Source of the DNA: G963675935 sp963803125
Lineage (GTDB): Bacteria > Planctomycetota > Planctomycetia > Pirellulales > Thermoguttaceae
Reading direction: 5' to 3'
DNA length: 64,000 nt
Assembly: GCA_963803125.1 (NCBI GenBank)
Contig: CAWDLR010000003.1
Coordinates: 2,542,001-2,606,000 of the forward strand
The notes beneath the pieces are model-generated. The model saw nothing but the letters and a program-made list of their open reading frames with translations, ran no database searches and was not told the origin of the DNA. Shown here one piece after another: positions 15,322 to 24,684 of this stretch. Positions within the stretch are counted from its first letter, which is position 1. Each line of letters starts with the position of its first letter. Made by a program: the position numbers and the translations under genes.

Positions 15322-17382
15322 ATGAACGCATTCCACTTCCACCGCGTGCTCGACACCCTGGCCGGCATGGAACCGGTGATGGTGATATTCTGGCTGGGGC
15401 TTCTGTTCTTCACCGCCGGGTTGGCGGTACTGATGTACACCCGCTGGGGACAATACCGTCCGCTGCGGAAGTGCATGGGCCTTTCGCTGCTGGCCCATCT
15501 GATGCTGGCCAGCTACGCCGCGACGATCCACATTGCCGCGCCGTTCGCGCCGCCGGCCGAGCAGACCATACGGGTCTCGATCGGCGACGGACCAGTCGAG
15601 CAGGCCGCCGGCGGCGGGGCATCGCCAACCCACGACGCCGTCGGGCAGCCGTGGGAAGTCTTTCCCGACGATGACGCGGCGCAACCGAAGGAGATCGGGT
15701 TGGAGCGGGGAACGAGCGATCCGCTGGCGGAGCCAAAACGCCTGGTGCGTGCCGAGGATGCACGACTGCCGGGCGAGCCCTCGCTCGATCGAATCGCGTT
15801 GGCCGATGCAAAGCCCTCGACGCCTACGACCGCAGCACTTCATGCGGCGCGGGAATCGCCGCCGCTGAAGCCGGCCGAGCCGATCGAGGCGCCCGCGGCG
15901 CAACACCGCGAGGCCGCGCCGCCGGCAATCCCCAATGCCGCGGCCGAAACCGAGCGTTTGGCAAGCGACAATCCTGGCAGGCCGGTGCGGGTGTCGTCCG
16001 ACGATACGCCGCAGTCGTTGCTCGATCAGTTCGCCCCGTTGCCGGCCATGACCGACAGCGATCCGGTCGAACCGCCGACGTCGCTGGACCGCGCCGCCAC
16101 GGCGCCGCAACACATCAAGCCTTCTCCGCGGATTGCAACCAATGTCGATGGCGTAACCGGCAGCAGCGGCTCGGCCAACGCTGGCGACGAGGCTGGCGGC
16201 GAGGGCGGGAAGCATGCAGACGGCGGCGAGAACCGAGCGGGCTCGGCCGAAGTCACGCTGGCGGGCGTTCCCCGCAGACTCGCCGGCAACTCGGTGCCCG
16301 ATGCCTATCGCCTCCGCGTTGCACCGAATCGAAGCGACGTAGCGCAAAGCCGCGGCGGCACCGCCGCGACCGAAGCCGCCGTGAAGGCCGCGCTCAAATG
16401 GCTCGCCGACAACCAGGACGCCGACGGCCGCTGGAATCCGCGAACCCACGCCGCCGGCAAGGAAACCAACGTGCTAGGGCGCGATCGCCAACACGCCGGC
16501 AGCCATTCGGATAGCGCCATGACCGGCCTGGCCCTGTTGGCTTTCCTCGCCTCCGGCCACACACACCTCGATGGTCCCTACCGCGACGACGTTCGCCGCG
16601 GATTGGAGTACCTGATGCGTACCCAGACCGCCGACGGCAATCTCGCCGGCCAGGCCGCTCCGTTCGAGTTCATGTACTGCCACGCGATGGCCGCCTGCGC
16701 GCTGAGCGAGGCCTATGGCATGACGCACGACGCCCGGCTGAGCGGGCCGGTCCGCAGGGCGGTCAATTACACGCTCCGGGCCCAAGACCCGATCGGCGGC
16801 GGCTGGCGGTATCGGCCGGGCGACGCCGGCGATACCAGCCAGATGGGCTGGCAACTAATGACGCTCAAGAGCGCCGAACTGGCCGGCATTCCCATTCCCG
16901 ACAGCACGCGGCAGGGCATCATCCGCTATCTGCAAAGCGTCGCCTCGGGCAACTACGGCGGCCGGGCTGCTTATCGACCGAGCGAGCAGCCCACCCGGAC
17001 CATGACCGCTGAGGCGCTGGTCTGCTGGCAATTTCTCGGGCTGTCGCGGCAGAATCCCGCCTGCAATGAGGCCGGCGACTTCCTGCTGGCCGAACTGCCG
17101 AACCAGTCCAACTCGAATCTCTACTATTGGTACTACGCCACCTTGGCGATGTATCAGTTGCAGGGCATCCACTGGCAGCAGTGGAACGACGCTTTGCGCC
17201 AGGCGGTGGTCGGCCGGCAGGTGAAAGAGGGCCCGCAGGCCGGCTCTTGGGACACCGACGATCTCTGGGGCGGCCACGGCGGCCGCGTCTACACCACCGC
17301 GCTGGCCACGTTGACGCTGGAAGTCTACTATCGCTTCCTGCCGCTCTACGCCGAAGTCGCTCCCGACGACGGAGCGAAGTAG
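15322..17382 (+). CDS. Membrane-anchored protein with squalene-cyclase-like toroid domain
   Basis: 686 residues from the ATG at 15322. Two membrane helices lie near residues 12-35 and 48-72. A long Pro/Ala-rich periplasmic linker (about 80-350) is followed by an alpha/alpha toroid domain of the prenyltransferase/squalene-oxidase-repeat type (about 355-670), with repeats such as 'ALKWLADNQDADGRWNP' and 'AVNYTLRAQDPIGGGWRYRP'. It takes the place TonB or TolA would have after ExbB/ExbD: an inner-membrane anchor, a proline-rich spacer and a distal domain. No catalytic Asp motif of the cyclases is evident, so a binding role is more likely. Its function is unknown. Confidence 0.85.
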   Translation: MNAFHFHRVLDTLAGMEPVMVIFWLGLLFFTAGLAVLMYTRWGQYRPLRKCMGLSLLAHLMLASYAATIHIAAPFAPPAEQTIRVSIGDGPVEQAAGGGASPTHDAVGQPWEVFPDDDAAQPKEIGLERGTSDPLAEPKRLVRAEDARLPGEPSLDRIALADAKPSTPTTAALHAARESPPLKPAEPIEAPAAQHREAAPPAIPNAAAETERLASDNPGRPVRVSSDDTPQSLLDQFAPLPAMTDSDPVEPPTSLDRAATAPQHIKPSPRIATNVDGVTGSSGSANAGDEAGGEGGKHADGGENRAGSAEVTLAGVPRRLAGNSVPDAYRLRVAPNRSDVAQSRGGTAATEAAVKAALKWLADNQDADGRWNPRTHAAGKETNVLGRDRQHAGSHSDSAMTGLALLAFLASGHTHLDGPYRDDVRRGLEYLMRTQTADGNLAGQAAPFEFMYCHAMAACALSEAYGMTHDARLSGPVRRAVNYTLRAQDPIGGGWRYRPGDAGDTSQMGWQLMTLKSAELAGIPIPDSTRQGIIRYLQSVASGNYGGRAAYRPSEQPTRTMTAEALVCWQFLGLSRQNPACNEAGDFLLAELPNQSNSNLYYWYYATLAMYQLQGIHWQQWNDALRQAVVGRQVKEGPQAGSWDTDDLWGGHGGRVYTTALATLTLEVYYRFLPLYAEVAPDDGAK

Positions 17383-17418
17383 ACCACCGCGCGCTGCAAC
17401 CGTTTCTGGTGACCAGAG

Positions 17419-17498
17419 CGTTTAGCCGGCGGGTTTGCCCGCCGCGGAATGTTGACGACTCCGACCGATCCGCGGCGAACAAGTTCGCCGGCTAAACG
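17419..17498. repeat. Palindromic element, CGTTTAGCCGGCG arms
   Basis: 13-bp perfect arms (17419-17431 and 17486-17498) with further internal pairing. The outer sequence resembles the TTTAGCCGCCGCG elements at 23708 and 58938 but the inside differs, so it is related or convergent. Confidence 0.8.
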
Positions 17499-17544
17499 TT
17501 CCGATCGCCACAGACCATTGCTGCACCCGGTGACGGTCCCCCGG

Positions 17545-17576
17545 TTGACGGCGAAATGCGGATTGTACATAATGCA
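17545..17576 (+). promoter_or_regulatory. Promoter and candidate GntR operator of the SDR operon
   Basis: TTGACG (17545-17550), a 17-base spacer and CATAAT (17568-17573) form a good sigma-70-type promoter about 55 bases before the SDR start. The -10 region overlaps TGTACATAATGCA (17564-17576), which is nearly the inverse complement of TGCATGATGTACA found upstream of the GntR gene at 51250-51960. Confidence 0.5.
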
Positions 17577-17627
17577 CGCCCACGGGTGGCGAGACGAATC
17601 CGTTTTCTTGTTTCCGGAGAAATCGCG

Positions 17628-18410
17628 ATGAGACTGCAAGGCAAAAGGGCAATCGTTACCGGCGGGGCGGCGGGCATCGGCAAGGCGATTGTCGAGGCGT
17701 TCGTGCGCGAAGGGGCGCGCGTGGCCGTTTTCGACCTGCACCGCGACAAGGCCCAGCAGGTGGTCGAAGCGGTCTCCGCCCACGGCGGCAAGGCCTGCGC
17801 GATCCAATGCGACGTCGGCTTCTCCGACCAGGTCGCCCGCGCGTTCGCCGAGGCCGACCGCCAACTCGGCGGCCTCGATATTCTCGTGAACAACGCCGGG
17901 CTGATCCGGCAGTCGCCGATCGTCGAGATGCCCGAGGAAGATTGGGACTTCATCCTCCGCAACAACCTCAAGAGCGTCTTCCTCTGCTCGAAGGAGGCGG
18001 CCCGGCGGCTGATCGCGCAGAAAACGGGCGGCCGAATCATCGCCGTCTCGAGCATCCACGCCGTCTTGAGCGAGCCGAACTGCGGCCACTACACCGCGGC
18101 CAAGGGGGGCATCGAGGCTTTCTGCCGCACGCTGGCCACCGAATTGGCTCCGCACAAAGTGACGGTCAATTTCGTCCGCCCCGGCGCCACCTTCACCGAA
18201 CTGACCGTGCCGATGTACACGCCGTCGGTCAAGCGGGCGCTGTTCGAGCGGATTTCGCTCAGGGAGATCGCCGAGGCCGCCTGGATCGCCGCCGGCGTGG
18301 TCTTCCTGGCCAGCGACGACGCCCGTTACATGACCGGCCAAGACCTCACGCTCGACGGCGGCTACGTCATGGACGGCAGCCTGCCCGGTGCGAAATACTG
18401 GACGGAGTAG
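17628..18410 (+). CDS. Short-chain dehydrogenase/reductase
   Basis: 260 residues, a normal length for a classical SDR. The ATG at 17628 has GGAGA upstream. Motifs: cofactor loop 'TGGAAGIG' (residues 11-18), 'NNAG' (about 88), catalytic Ser in 'AVSSIH' (about 141) and Tyr/Lys in 'HYTAAKGG' (about 154-158). The C-terminus 'GQDLTLDGGYVMDGS' is typical of 3-oxoacyl-reductase or sugar-dehydrogenase-like members. It is the first gene of a cluster with an M24 peptidase 2 bases downstream, a RhaT-like transporter and a glycosidase, so a sugar or sugar-acid substrate is likely. The exact substrate is unknown. Confidence 0.92.
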   Translation: MRLQGKRAIVTGGAAGIGKAIVEAFVREGARVAVFDLHRDKAQQVVEAVSAHGGKACAIQCDVGFSDQVARAFAEADRQLGGLDILVNNAGLIRQSPIVEMPEEDWDFILRNNLKSVFLCSKEAARRLIAQKTGGRIIAVSSIHAVLSEPNCGHYTAAKGGIEAFCRTLATELAPHKVTVNFVRPGATFTELTVPMYTPSVKRALFERISLREIAEAAWIAAGVVFLASDDARYMTGQDLTLDGGYVMDGSLPGAKYWTE

Positions 18411-18412
18411 AC

Positions 18413-19588
18413 ATGCTGGACCAAGACCGCGTCGATCGGATGCGAGCGTCGCTGCGCCAATCCAAGCTCGATGCCCTTGTGTTGCGGCTGCCCGAGAACA
18501 TCGTTATGGGCTTCGGCGTTTGGCCGATGAACGGCTTTTCCTACGCCGTTTTCACGGCCGACGAAGGGCCCGTCACCCTGGTTGCCCCTTCCTGCGAAGA
18601 CGAGGAGATGGACGGCTGTTGGGCCGAGGTTCGCTTTTTCACCTGGCCGCGCCTGGCGATGGGCGATCCGCTGGAGGCGATTCGCGGATCGATCGGCGCG
18701 GTCGCGCGGCGGCACAAACTGGCACGCGGGCGGATCGGCTACGAGGGCTCGTTCGAGTGCGTCGCCCCGCCGCACAATGCCGGCGAGGTAATCGTTCCCT
18801 GCGAAAGCTCGAACGCGTTTCTGAAATCGCTGCTGCCTTCCGCCCGCTGGTTCGACGCGGCGTCGCTGCTCCACGAGTTGCGGGCCACAAAGACCGAAGG
18901 GGAGATCGCCCGGCTGCGGCTCGCACAGCGGGTGGCCGGCTTCGGACTGGAAGCATTCCACGAGTCGGTCGAGCCGGGAATGACGGAGGCCGAAATTGCC
19001 GCAACCGTCTACGCCGCTTGTTTGACTCGCGGGGCGCGGCTGCGCGAGGTTCGGCACATCAACGTTTTTCCACAGGTTTCGACCGGACGGAATACCGAGC
19101 GTGCGTGGCGGCCGATCGTCACGACCGGCAAGCGCCGATTGGCGGAGGGGGAGGTGGCGCTGCTGGAATTGGGCGTCTGTGTCGATGGTTTTTGGGCCGA
19201 CGTAACCCGCGTCAAGGCGGCCGGCAAGCCGACCGGGCTTCAGCGCGAGGTCTTCGCCGCGGTCAAAGCCGCTCAGCGGGCCGCGGTGGCCGCGATTGCC
19301 CCCGGCGTCGAGGCCCGAGTGCCGCACGAAGCGGCGACCGCGGTGCTGGTCGAAGCCGGTTTTGCGAAGCACGTCGTCCACCTGACCGGCCACGGCCTCG
19401 GCTTCCGCTATCACGAGCCCGAGCCGTTTCTCATGCCCGGCAACACGATGAAACTGAGAGTCGGCCACGTCTGCTCGGTCGAGCCGGGCCTGTACGGCCC
19501 GCCGTTCGGCGGCATCCGCTTGGAGGATAACGTCGCGGTCACGGCCGACGGCGTCGAGGTTCTGACGAAGACGGCGAAAATGATCTGA
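18413..19588 (+). CDS. M24-family aminopeptidase (Xaa-Pro peptidase-like)
   Basis: 391 residues from the ATG at 18413, 2 bases after the SDR stop. It has an N-terminal creatinase-like domain (about 1-145) and a C-terminal pita-bread fold. Metal ligands are visible: Asp in 'ELGVCVDGFWADVTR', His in 'HLTGHGLGF', Glu in 'SVEPGLY' and Glu in 'IRLEDN'. Members cut X-Pro dipeptides or act on creatine-like amides. In planctomycetes they are often found beside dehydrogenases, where the physiological substrate is not known. All ligands are present, so the enzyme should be active. Confidence 0.92.
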   Translation: MLDQDRVDRMRASLRQSKLDALVLRLPENIVMGFGVWPMNGFSYAVFTADEGPVTLVAPSCEDEEMDGCWAEVRFFTWPRLAMGDPLEAIRGSIGAVARRHKLARGRIGYEGSFECVAPPHNAGEVIVPCESSNAFLKSLLPSARWFDAASLLHELRATKTEGEIARLRLAQRVAGFGLEAFHESVEPGMTEAEIAATVYAACLTRGARLREVRHINVFPQVSTGRNTERAWRPIVTTGKRRLAEGEVALLELGVCVDGFWADVTRVKAAGKPTGLQREVFAAVKAAQRAAVAAIAPGVEARVPHEAATAVLVEAGFAKHVVHLTGHGLGFRYHEPEPFLMPGNTMKLRVGHVCSVEPGLYGPPFGGIRLEDNVAVTADGVEVLTKTAKMI

Positions 19589-19613
19589 CGCCGCGAAAAA
19601 CGGAGGGCCCTCC

Positions 19614-20710
19614 ATGAGCGAAACCCTGTTGGCCGGCCTGGCGATCACGCTGGCGTCCGGGCTCATCATGGGCGTCAGTCCCGCGCCGTTGAAACTGGTG
19701 CGGCACTTCCGCTACGAGCATTTTGGCTTCATTTCCATGCTCGTGGCGCTGGTGATTCTGCCCTGGACCATCACGTTGATCTACTGCCCCCAGCCGTTTG
19801 CGGCCCTCGGCGAAGTCGACGGCCTCGTTCTGTTGAAAGCCAACCTGCTCGCGCTCTGCTGGGGCATCGCCCAGGTGCTGGCGCTGCTCTGCTTCGTCCG
19901 CATCGGCGTCAGCCTGACCTACGGAATCCTCTGCTCGATCGGCGCGGCGGTGGGCGTCATCGTGCCGATGATTGTCAAAGCGTCGGGCGTGTTCCAGGAA
20001 GGACCGGATCTGTTCTCCCTGCCGGGCTTGGTGATCCTGGTCGGAACGGCGGTCATGGTCTGCGGCGTCGTCCTCGCCTCGATGGCCGGGGCGGGCCGGG
20101 AGAAACTGCGGAGCCGATCCGCCATCGCGTCGCAATCTGCCGCCAAAGGGGACAGTCCCATTTTCGCTGACACGAAAATTGGGACGGTCCCCCACTTTGC
20201 CGTCGGATTGATCATGGTGATTACCGCGGGCGTGCTTTCGGTCGGCTGGGGATTCGCATTCACGTACTTTCAGGCCCCGATCATTCAAGCCATGAAGGCA
20301 CACGGGGCTAGGCCTTTTCCGGCCAGTATCGCGGTCTGGGCGGTCGCACTGCTCGGCGCCGCTCTGCCAAACGTCCTCTATCCTGCACTGCTGATGACCC
20401 GCAACAGGTCGTGGCGCACACTGGCCGACCAGCCAGCCGAGATCGGACTGTCGATCACGTACGGCATTCTCTTTTTCGTCCCCAGCGCCTTGTTGGGCGA
20501 GGGGATGCTCCGGCTTGGCCCCCTGGGAGCTTCCCTCGGCTGGGGACTGGTGCAAGGGCGCTGATCCTCGGCGGACAGGCCCTCGGTTTCGTGAGCGGCG
20601 AATGGCGCGGCGTCGAAGGCAAGCCCAGGCGGCAAATCTACCTCGCCATCGTGCTGCTGATTGTGGCCATGACGATCATGGCGTGCGCCAAGCAGCCTCA
20701 TAGCTATTGA
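19614..20710 (+). CDS. rhaT: L-rhamnose/proton symporter (RhaT)-like transporter, frameshifted
   Basis: About ten hydrophobic helices. The N-terminus 'GVSPAPLKLVRHFRYEHFGF' matches the RhaT/DMT-type family. The first frame stops at 20564 after 'GASLGWGLVQGR'. The frame that continues to 20710 encodes the expected last helix (ALILGGQALGFVSGEWRG). One extra G in the three-base run at 20556-20558 joins them as '...VQGALILGGQ...'. A palindromic element is embedded in frame at 20145-20192, in the loop between two halves of the protein. Proximity to a six-hairpin glycosidase supports import of rhamnose or a related sugar. Substrate assignment is from family only. Confidence 0.8.
20145..20192. repeat. 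Palindromic element inside the RhaT-like gene
   Basis: Same family as 11861-11906, with arms around GGGGACAGTCCCATTTTCG and a six-base loop. It is read in frame as about 16 residues (KGDSPIFADTKIGTVP) inside the hydrophilic loop in the middle of the transporter, in a different translation phase from the TPR copy. Confidence 0.85.
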
Positions 20711-20731
20711 ACGCTGAGCAGAAGTGGTCCT

Positions 20732-20808
20732 AATAGCCAGGAGCCAACGGCTCCCGGAGAGAAGCGTGCGTCGAGGCACTTTCCGGGAGCCGTTGGCTCC
20801 CGGCTATT
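20732..20808. repeat. Long hairpin, GAGCCAACGGCTCCCGG arms
   Basis: Arms of about 27 bp with one mismatch (20732-20758 and 20782-20808). Each arm itself contains a small palindrome. It lies between the transporter and the glycosidase gene and could act as a terminator or mRNA stabiliser, but it has no T run. Confidence 0.85.
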
Positions 20809-20944
20809 GTCGCGCTGCTCACCGCGCGGGGAAAACGAGCGGCTCTGTCTGCCCCACCGTGGCACGAAGTGGCGAGTTGCCGTTATAATGGTGGCACTTA
20901 TTGGTTCCCGCCAGATACCCCGCCGCGCTGAGAAAGGTCTGCCC

Positions 20945-23656
20945 ATGCGACATTCCCCGGTGAAAATGCTGTTGTCAATTCTCGTCCTTGCCGGCGGCGT
21001 CTCGTCGGCGCTGGCCAAGGACATGGTAGTGGACTTCGCTTATCATCCGCAGCAGTGGCGGACCGCCATTTGTCCGCCGGACGATACTTACAAAACGCTG
21101 GTGACGGAAAAAGGGGCGTTAGTCTACCATTGGGGGCGACTGAAGGGAGATTTTGCCACGTCGGTTCGCGTGGTGGTTGACGATGCCGAGAAGATCATCG
21201 GCCAGAAACTCGTCTCGCCGCGGCTGCCGATCGTGCAGACGCAACTGAAGGCGGGCGACTTGAACATTCTCGAAGAGGCCTTTGCGGCCCCGAAACAGAC
21301 GCTGGGGACTTCGGTCTCCCAGTCCGTAAACACGTCAACCGGCCAAACGACCGTTGAGCGGAACTGGGCCAACCCACCGGCGGGCGTCAGCCGCGAACTG
21401 GCGGCGGTCGTCGTCGGCTGGGGCAGCCCGATCCGCTATCGCGTCAAAGCCCCTCGCGGCGGCAAGGCGCTGGTGGCCGTCGCGCTGTGCGAAGGATGGC
21501 ACGATAGCGTCGGCCAGCGTGTGCTCGACATCGAAGTCGAAGGAGCGAAGAAGCGAAGCGTCGATACGGTGGCCGAATCGGGCAAGAACGGCGCGGGGCT
21601 GTACTGGTTCGAAGCCGATGACGTAAACCACGACGGCACGATCGATCTGAGCGTGGCCGCCGCAAAGAACGCCGGCGACCGGAACGCCATCCTCAACGCC
21701 TTCTGGGTCTTCGATCGCTCGGTCAAGGCGACTTCCGCCGCCGTGCTCTCGGGCATGCTCGACTCGCAGGCCCTCTCGCTGATGTATGCCGGTCAGCCCG
21801 ATCGCGACTCGCGCAAGGACTTCATCCTCGTCGAAGTGACGAACACCGGCGATTCGCCGCGGACGATCCAGCCGAAAGTGGTCGTACGCAGCGGTCTTAC
21901 ACTCGAAACGATCGATAATACGCCGTGGCAGGGCGGCGGAACCGATTGGGACGGAGGCCCGGGTCGCCACTTCGCCCCGCCGCCAAATTGGATTCAGATC
22001 GACGGCCACGAAAAAGTGCTCTGCACCGAGGTCACGTCCTTGACAAGCCGCAACGCCGGCGGCGGCCACAAGGCAACAATGGGGCTGAATTCCATCAAGA
22101 TCGATCCCGGCAAGACGGTCTCCTTCGCGGTCGTCTATTGCGGCGGGGGGCGAGTCGATGCCACGCCGATGACGCTCCAAGATGTGGAAAGAGCGCGGCA
22201 GGCAACGGTCGAGTTGTGGCGAACCTGCAAGCTCCCTTACGATCATGTCCAGGTGCCCGATAGGAACATCCAGGCCCTGTTCGACAGCGCGATCCGCAAC
22301 ATCTGGCAGGCCCGCGAGATCAAGAACGGCCTGCCGGCGTTTCAGGTTGGGGCGACCTGCTATCGCGGGTTGTGGATCGTCGATGGCGCCTTCCTTCTCG
22401 AAGCGGCCACGATGCTCGGCACCGGCGACCAGGCCCGGGCGGGGATCGCCTACGAGATGACCTTCCAGCAGCCCGACGGCCGATTTCAGCTCCTGCCGCG
22501 GTTCTTCAAGGAGAACGGCATCGTACTCTGGACGTGGACGCGGCACGCGCGGCTGATGCAAGACAAGGCGTGGCTGCGCTCGGTTTGGCCGCGGGTCGAG
22601 CGGACGGTCGCATTCATCAAGCGGCTGCGGAAGCAGAGCTACAAGGACGCCTCGCCGTTGAACGACGGCCTGATGCCGCCCGGCGGCGTCGACGGCGGCA
22701 TCAACGGCGAGCATCAGTATGAATACTCGAACGTGTATTGGAACCTGACGGGCCTGAAAGCCGCCATCGACGCCGCCCGCTGGCTGGGCAAGGACGACCA
22801 GGCGACCCAGTGGCAAGGGGAATACGACGATTTCTACGCCACCTTCCGCGGCTGCGCAGAGCGCGACATGCGCGACGACGGTCACGGCAACCGCTGCCTT
22901 CCCATCCTCATGCCGATCGACGACCCGAGTCTCCGCAAACGGCAGGACCCCGATTGGTTCATTCCCTGCAAAGGGCAATGGGCGTTCTGCCACGGCGTCT
23001 ATCCCGGCCAGTTGTTCGACCGGAACGACCCGCTGGTAAGCGGCAACCTGGCAATGCTGAAGACCTACGAGAAGGAGGGCATGGTCACGACCACCGGCTG
23101 GTTGACCGGCGGAATCTGGAATTACTTCGCCTCGTTCTACGGCCACGCCTGGCTCTGGCAGGGCGACGGCCAAAAGGCCGCCGAAGTGCTGTATGCTTAC
23201 GCCAATCACGCCTCGCCGCTGGGGGCTTGGATCGAAGAGCAGGGGCTGCGCAATGGGCCGATTCGCGAAAACGGCGATATGCCGCACAACTGGGCCAGCG
23301 CCGAGTTCATCCGCCTGACGACCCACCTGCTCGCGCTCGACCGCGGCAACGAGATACACCTGTTCGAGGGCCTGCCCGTGCAGTGGACCAAGGCCGGCAT
23401 GGTGACGCGGTTGGACAAGATCGTCACCCCCTTCGGCCCGCTAACGTGTTCGCTCCGCGTCAGCGACGACGGGAAAAAGGCGGCACTCAGGATCGAGCCG
23501 CTCCGCGACGCCACGTGCGCGAGAATCGTCGTTCATCTGAGCCGCTGGGCCACCGTGACGCCAAATGCCACGATGGTCCTTGATCCGACGAAGGGGGCGG
23601 ACGTCACGATTCCAATCCTAGGCGAAACGACCGAAATGGGAGTCGGCGGGAGATAG
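20945..23656 (+). CDS. Secreted six-hairpin glycosidase (alpha-L-rhamnosidase-like)
   Basis: 903 residues from the ATG at 20945 (AGAAAGG upstream), with a signal peptide (LLSILVLAGGVSSALAK). The N-terminal half (to about 420) is beta-rich. The central part (about 430-800) is an (alpha/alpha)6 toroid with 'FQVGATCYRGLWIVDGAFLL', 'NGIVLWTWTRHARLMQD', 'GDMPHNWASAEF' and acidic residues in the active-site face. The C-terminus is a beta-sandwich. This layout fits GH78/GH106-like or related six-hairpin enzymes, but the exact family cannot be fixed by eye. Expected to release a sugar outside the cytoplasm for the adjacent transporter. Confidence 0.8.
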   Translation: MRHSPVKMLLSILVLAGGVSSALAKDMVVDFAYHPQQWRTAICPPDDTYKTLVTEKGALVYHWGRLKGDFATSVRVVVDDAEKIIGQKLVSPRLPIVQTQLKAGDLNILEEAFAAPKQTLGTSVSQSVNTSTGQTTVERNWANPPAGVSRELAAVVVGWGSPIRYRVKAPRGGKALVAVALCEGWHDSVGQRVLDIEVEGAKKRSVDTVAESGKNGAGLYWFEADDVNHDGTIDLSVAAAKNAGDRNAILNAFWVFDRSVKATSAAVLSGMLDSQALSLMYAGQPDRDSRKDFILVEVTNTGDSPRTIQPKVVVRSGLTLETIDNTPWQGGGTDWDGGPGRHFAPPPNWIQIDGHEKVLCTEVTSLTSRNAGGGHKATMGLNSIKIDPGKTVSFAVVYCGGGRVDATPMTLQDVERARQATVELWRTCKLPYDHVQVPDRNIQALFDSAIRNIWQAREIKNGLPAFQVGATCYRGLWIVDGAFLLEAATMLGTGDQARAGIAYEMTFQQPDGRFQLLPRFFKENGIVLWTWTRHARLMQDKAWLRSVWPRVERTVAFIKRLRKQSYKDASPLNDGLMPPGGVDGGINGEHQYEYSNVYWNLTGLKAAIDAARWLGKDDQATQWQGEYDDFYATFRGCAERDMRDDGHGNRCLPILMPIDDPSLRKRQDPDWFIPCKGQWAFCHGVYPGQLFDRNDPLVSGNLAMLKTYEKEGMVTTTGWLTGGIWNYFASFYGHAWLWQGDGQKAAEVLYAYANHASPLGAWIEEQGLRNGPIRENGDMPHNWASAEFIRLTTHLLALDRGNEIHLFEGLPVQWTKAGMVTRLDKIVTPFGPLTCSLRVSDDGKKAALRIEPLRDATCARIVVHLSRWATVTPNATMVLDPTKGADVTIPILGETTEMGVGGR

Positions 23657-23707
23657 ACAACGCGAAGAGCGGGGGACAGTAATTCTCTGCGGTCAAAATG
23701 GGAAATC

Positions 23708-23783
23708 GGTTTAGCCGCCGCGTCCACGCGGCGCAGAACCGCCCGCAATCGCGGCGCCGCGTGGACGCGGCGGCTAAACGGTT
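23708..23783. repeat. Palindromic element, TTTAGCCGCCGCG family, copy 1
   Basis: The arms GGTTTAGCCGCCGCG and its inverse enclose a variable middle. Homology to the copy at 58938-59046 continues about 25 bases to the left of the palindrome (CTCTGCGGTCAAAATGGGA versus CTGTGCGGTCAACATGGGG), so the mobile unit is larger than the hairpin. Confidence 0.85.
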
Positions 23784-23808
23784 CGGAAGCCACGCACCCG
23801 AAAAAGAG

Positions 23809-23848
23809 AAGCGCCCCGTGGCGGTTGGCCGCGGGGCGCTTTGTTTTC
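23809..23848. terminator. Bidirectional terminator
   Basis: A 10-bp stem AAGCGCCCCG / CGGGGCGCTT (23809-23818 and 23832-23841) with T-rich sequence on both outer sides. It lies between the convergent glycosidase and Spy-like genes and could stop transcription from either side. Confidence 0.8.
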
Positions 23849-23886
23849 GTTAGAATACATCCGTTGCGGGCTAGGCCGCACGTCGC

Positions 23887-24684
23887 TTAATCGACGGGGG
23901 GAGGAGGAGTGCCGCCGCCGCCGCCGCCACCGCCGCCGCGGCGTCCGCCGCGACCGCCGAATCCGGGCATGCGCAGCTCCGATCGCGGGATCTTGAGCGT
24001 CTTGCCCTTCATCTGGTCGAAGGCCGTCTTCTGATCGGCGGTGAGCACGTCCATGGCCTTCTTTTCGCCCTCTTTACGGGCATCGTCGGCAGCCTTGCGG
24101 ATTTCGTCTTGGCTTGCCCCGGAATCTCTCAGGTCTTGCATCTTCTCGCGGAGCTTCGTCATCGACTCCGTGCCGATCGTTTGGATCTTGGAGGCTTGGT
24201 CGTCGGAGAGCTTGAGGTCCTTCTGAACGCCCTTATCGAGTAGCGCCATCGTGCCCATTTGCTGCAAGGCGAGGCCTTTGAGGCGCTTGATCTGGTCGGG
24301 AAGGAGAACGCCCTCGATGTCCTTAGCGGTCTTCTCCCCCATGTCCTGCATCTTCTTGAGGTTCTCTGTGAATTTGGCTTGCCGTTCTTCCGGCGTCAGG
24401 TCGCGCATGCCGGAGAAGAGCTCGCGGCGTGCGGCGTCAGCCTTGTCAGTGATCTCCTTGATCTTGGTCTTCTGGTCGTCGACGAGATTCAGGTCTTTCT
24501 GAACGGTCGGCGAATTGAGCAGCATCCCATACATCATCGAGACCGACCGCCCGAACATCCCCCGGCCGAAGCCGGGCCCCCGGCCACCCGGTCCCGGCCC
24601 GGGTTGGGCCCACGCGGTGTCCGCTAGGGCCAGCGCCGCCAGCGACACTACCGCGATCGAGACGACACGAAGTGAACGCATCAT
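23887..24684 (-). CDS. Periplasmic Spy/LTXXQ-like helical protein
   Basis: 265 residues from the first of two adjacent ATGs (24684), with a signal peptide (VVSIAVVSLAALALADTAWAQ). The mature part is strongly helical with repeated 'LNLVDDQKTKIKEI', 'LTPEERQAKF', 'LKLSDDQASKIQTI' and 'LTADQKTAFDQMKGK' units, the pattern of Spy/CpxP-like proteins. A Gly/Arg-rich stretch and 'GGGTPPPPVD' end the protein. The family includes periplasmic chaperones and metal-stress proteins. The gap from 24685 to 25138 holds no gene, only a TATAAT at 25075-25080 without a convincing -35. Confidence 0.78.
   Translation of the reverse strand: MMRSLRVVSIAVVSLAALALADTAWAQPGPGPGGRGPGFGRGMFGRSVSMMYGMLLNSPTVQKDLNLVDDQKTKIKEITDKADAARRELFSGMRDLTPEERQAKFTENLKKMQDMGEKTAKDIEGVLLPDQIKRLKGLALQQMGTMALLDKGVQKDLKLSDDQASKIQTIGTESMTKLREKMQDLRDSGASQDEIRKAADDARKEGEKKAMDVLTADQKTAFDQMKGKTLKIPRSELRMPGFGGRGGRRGGGGGGGGGTPPPPVD

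Noticed and set aside
21335..23359. 674-codon minus-strand frame
   Set aside because: Shadow of the six-hairpin glycosidase; no family features.
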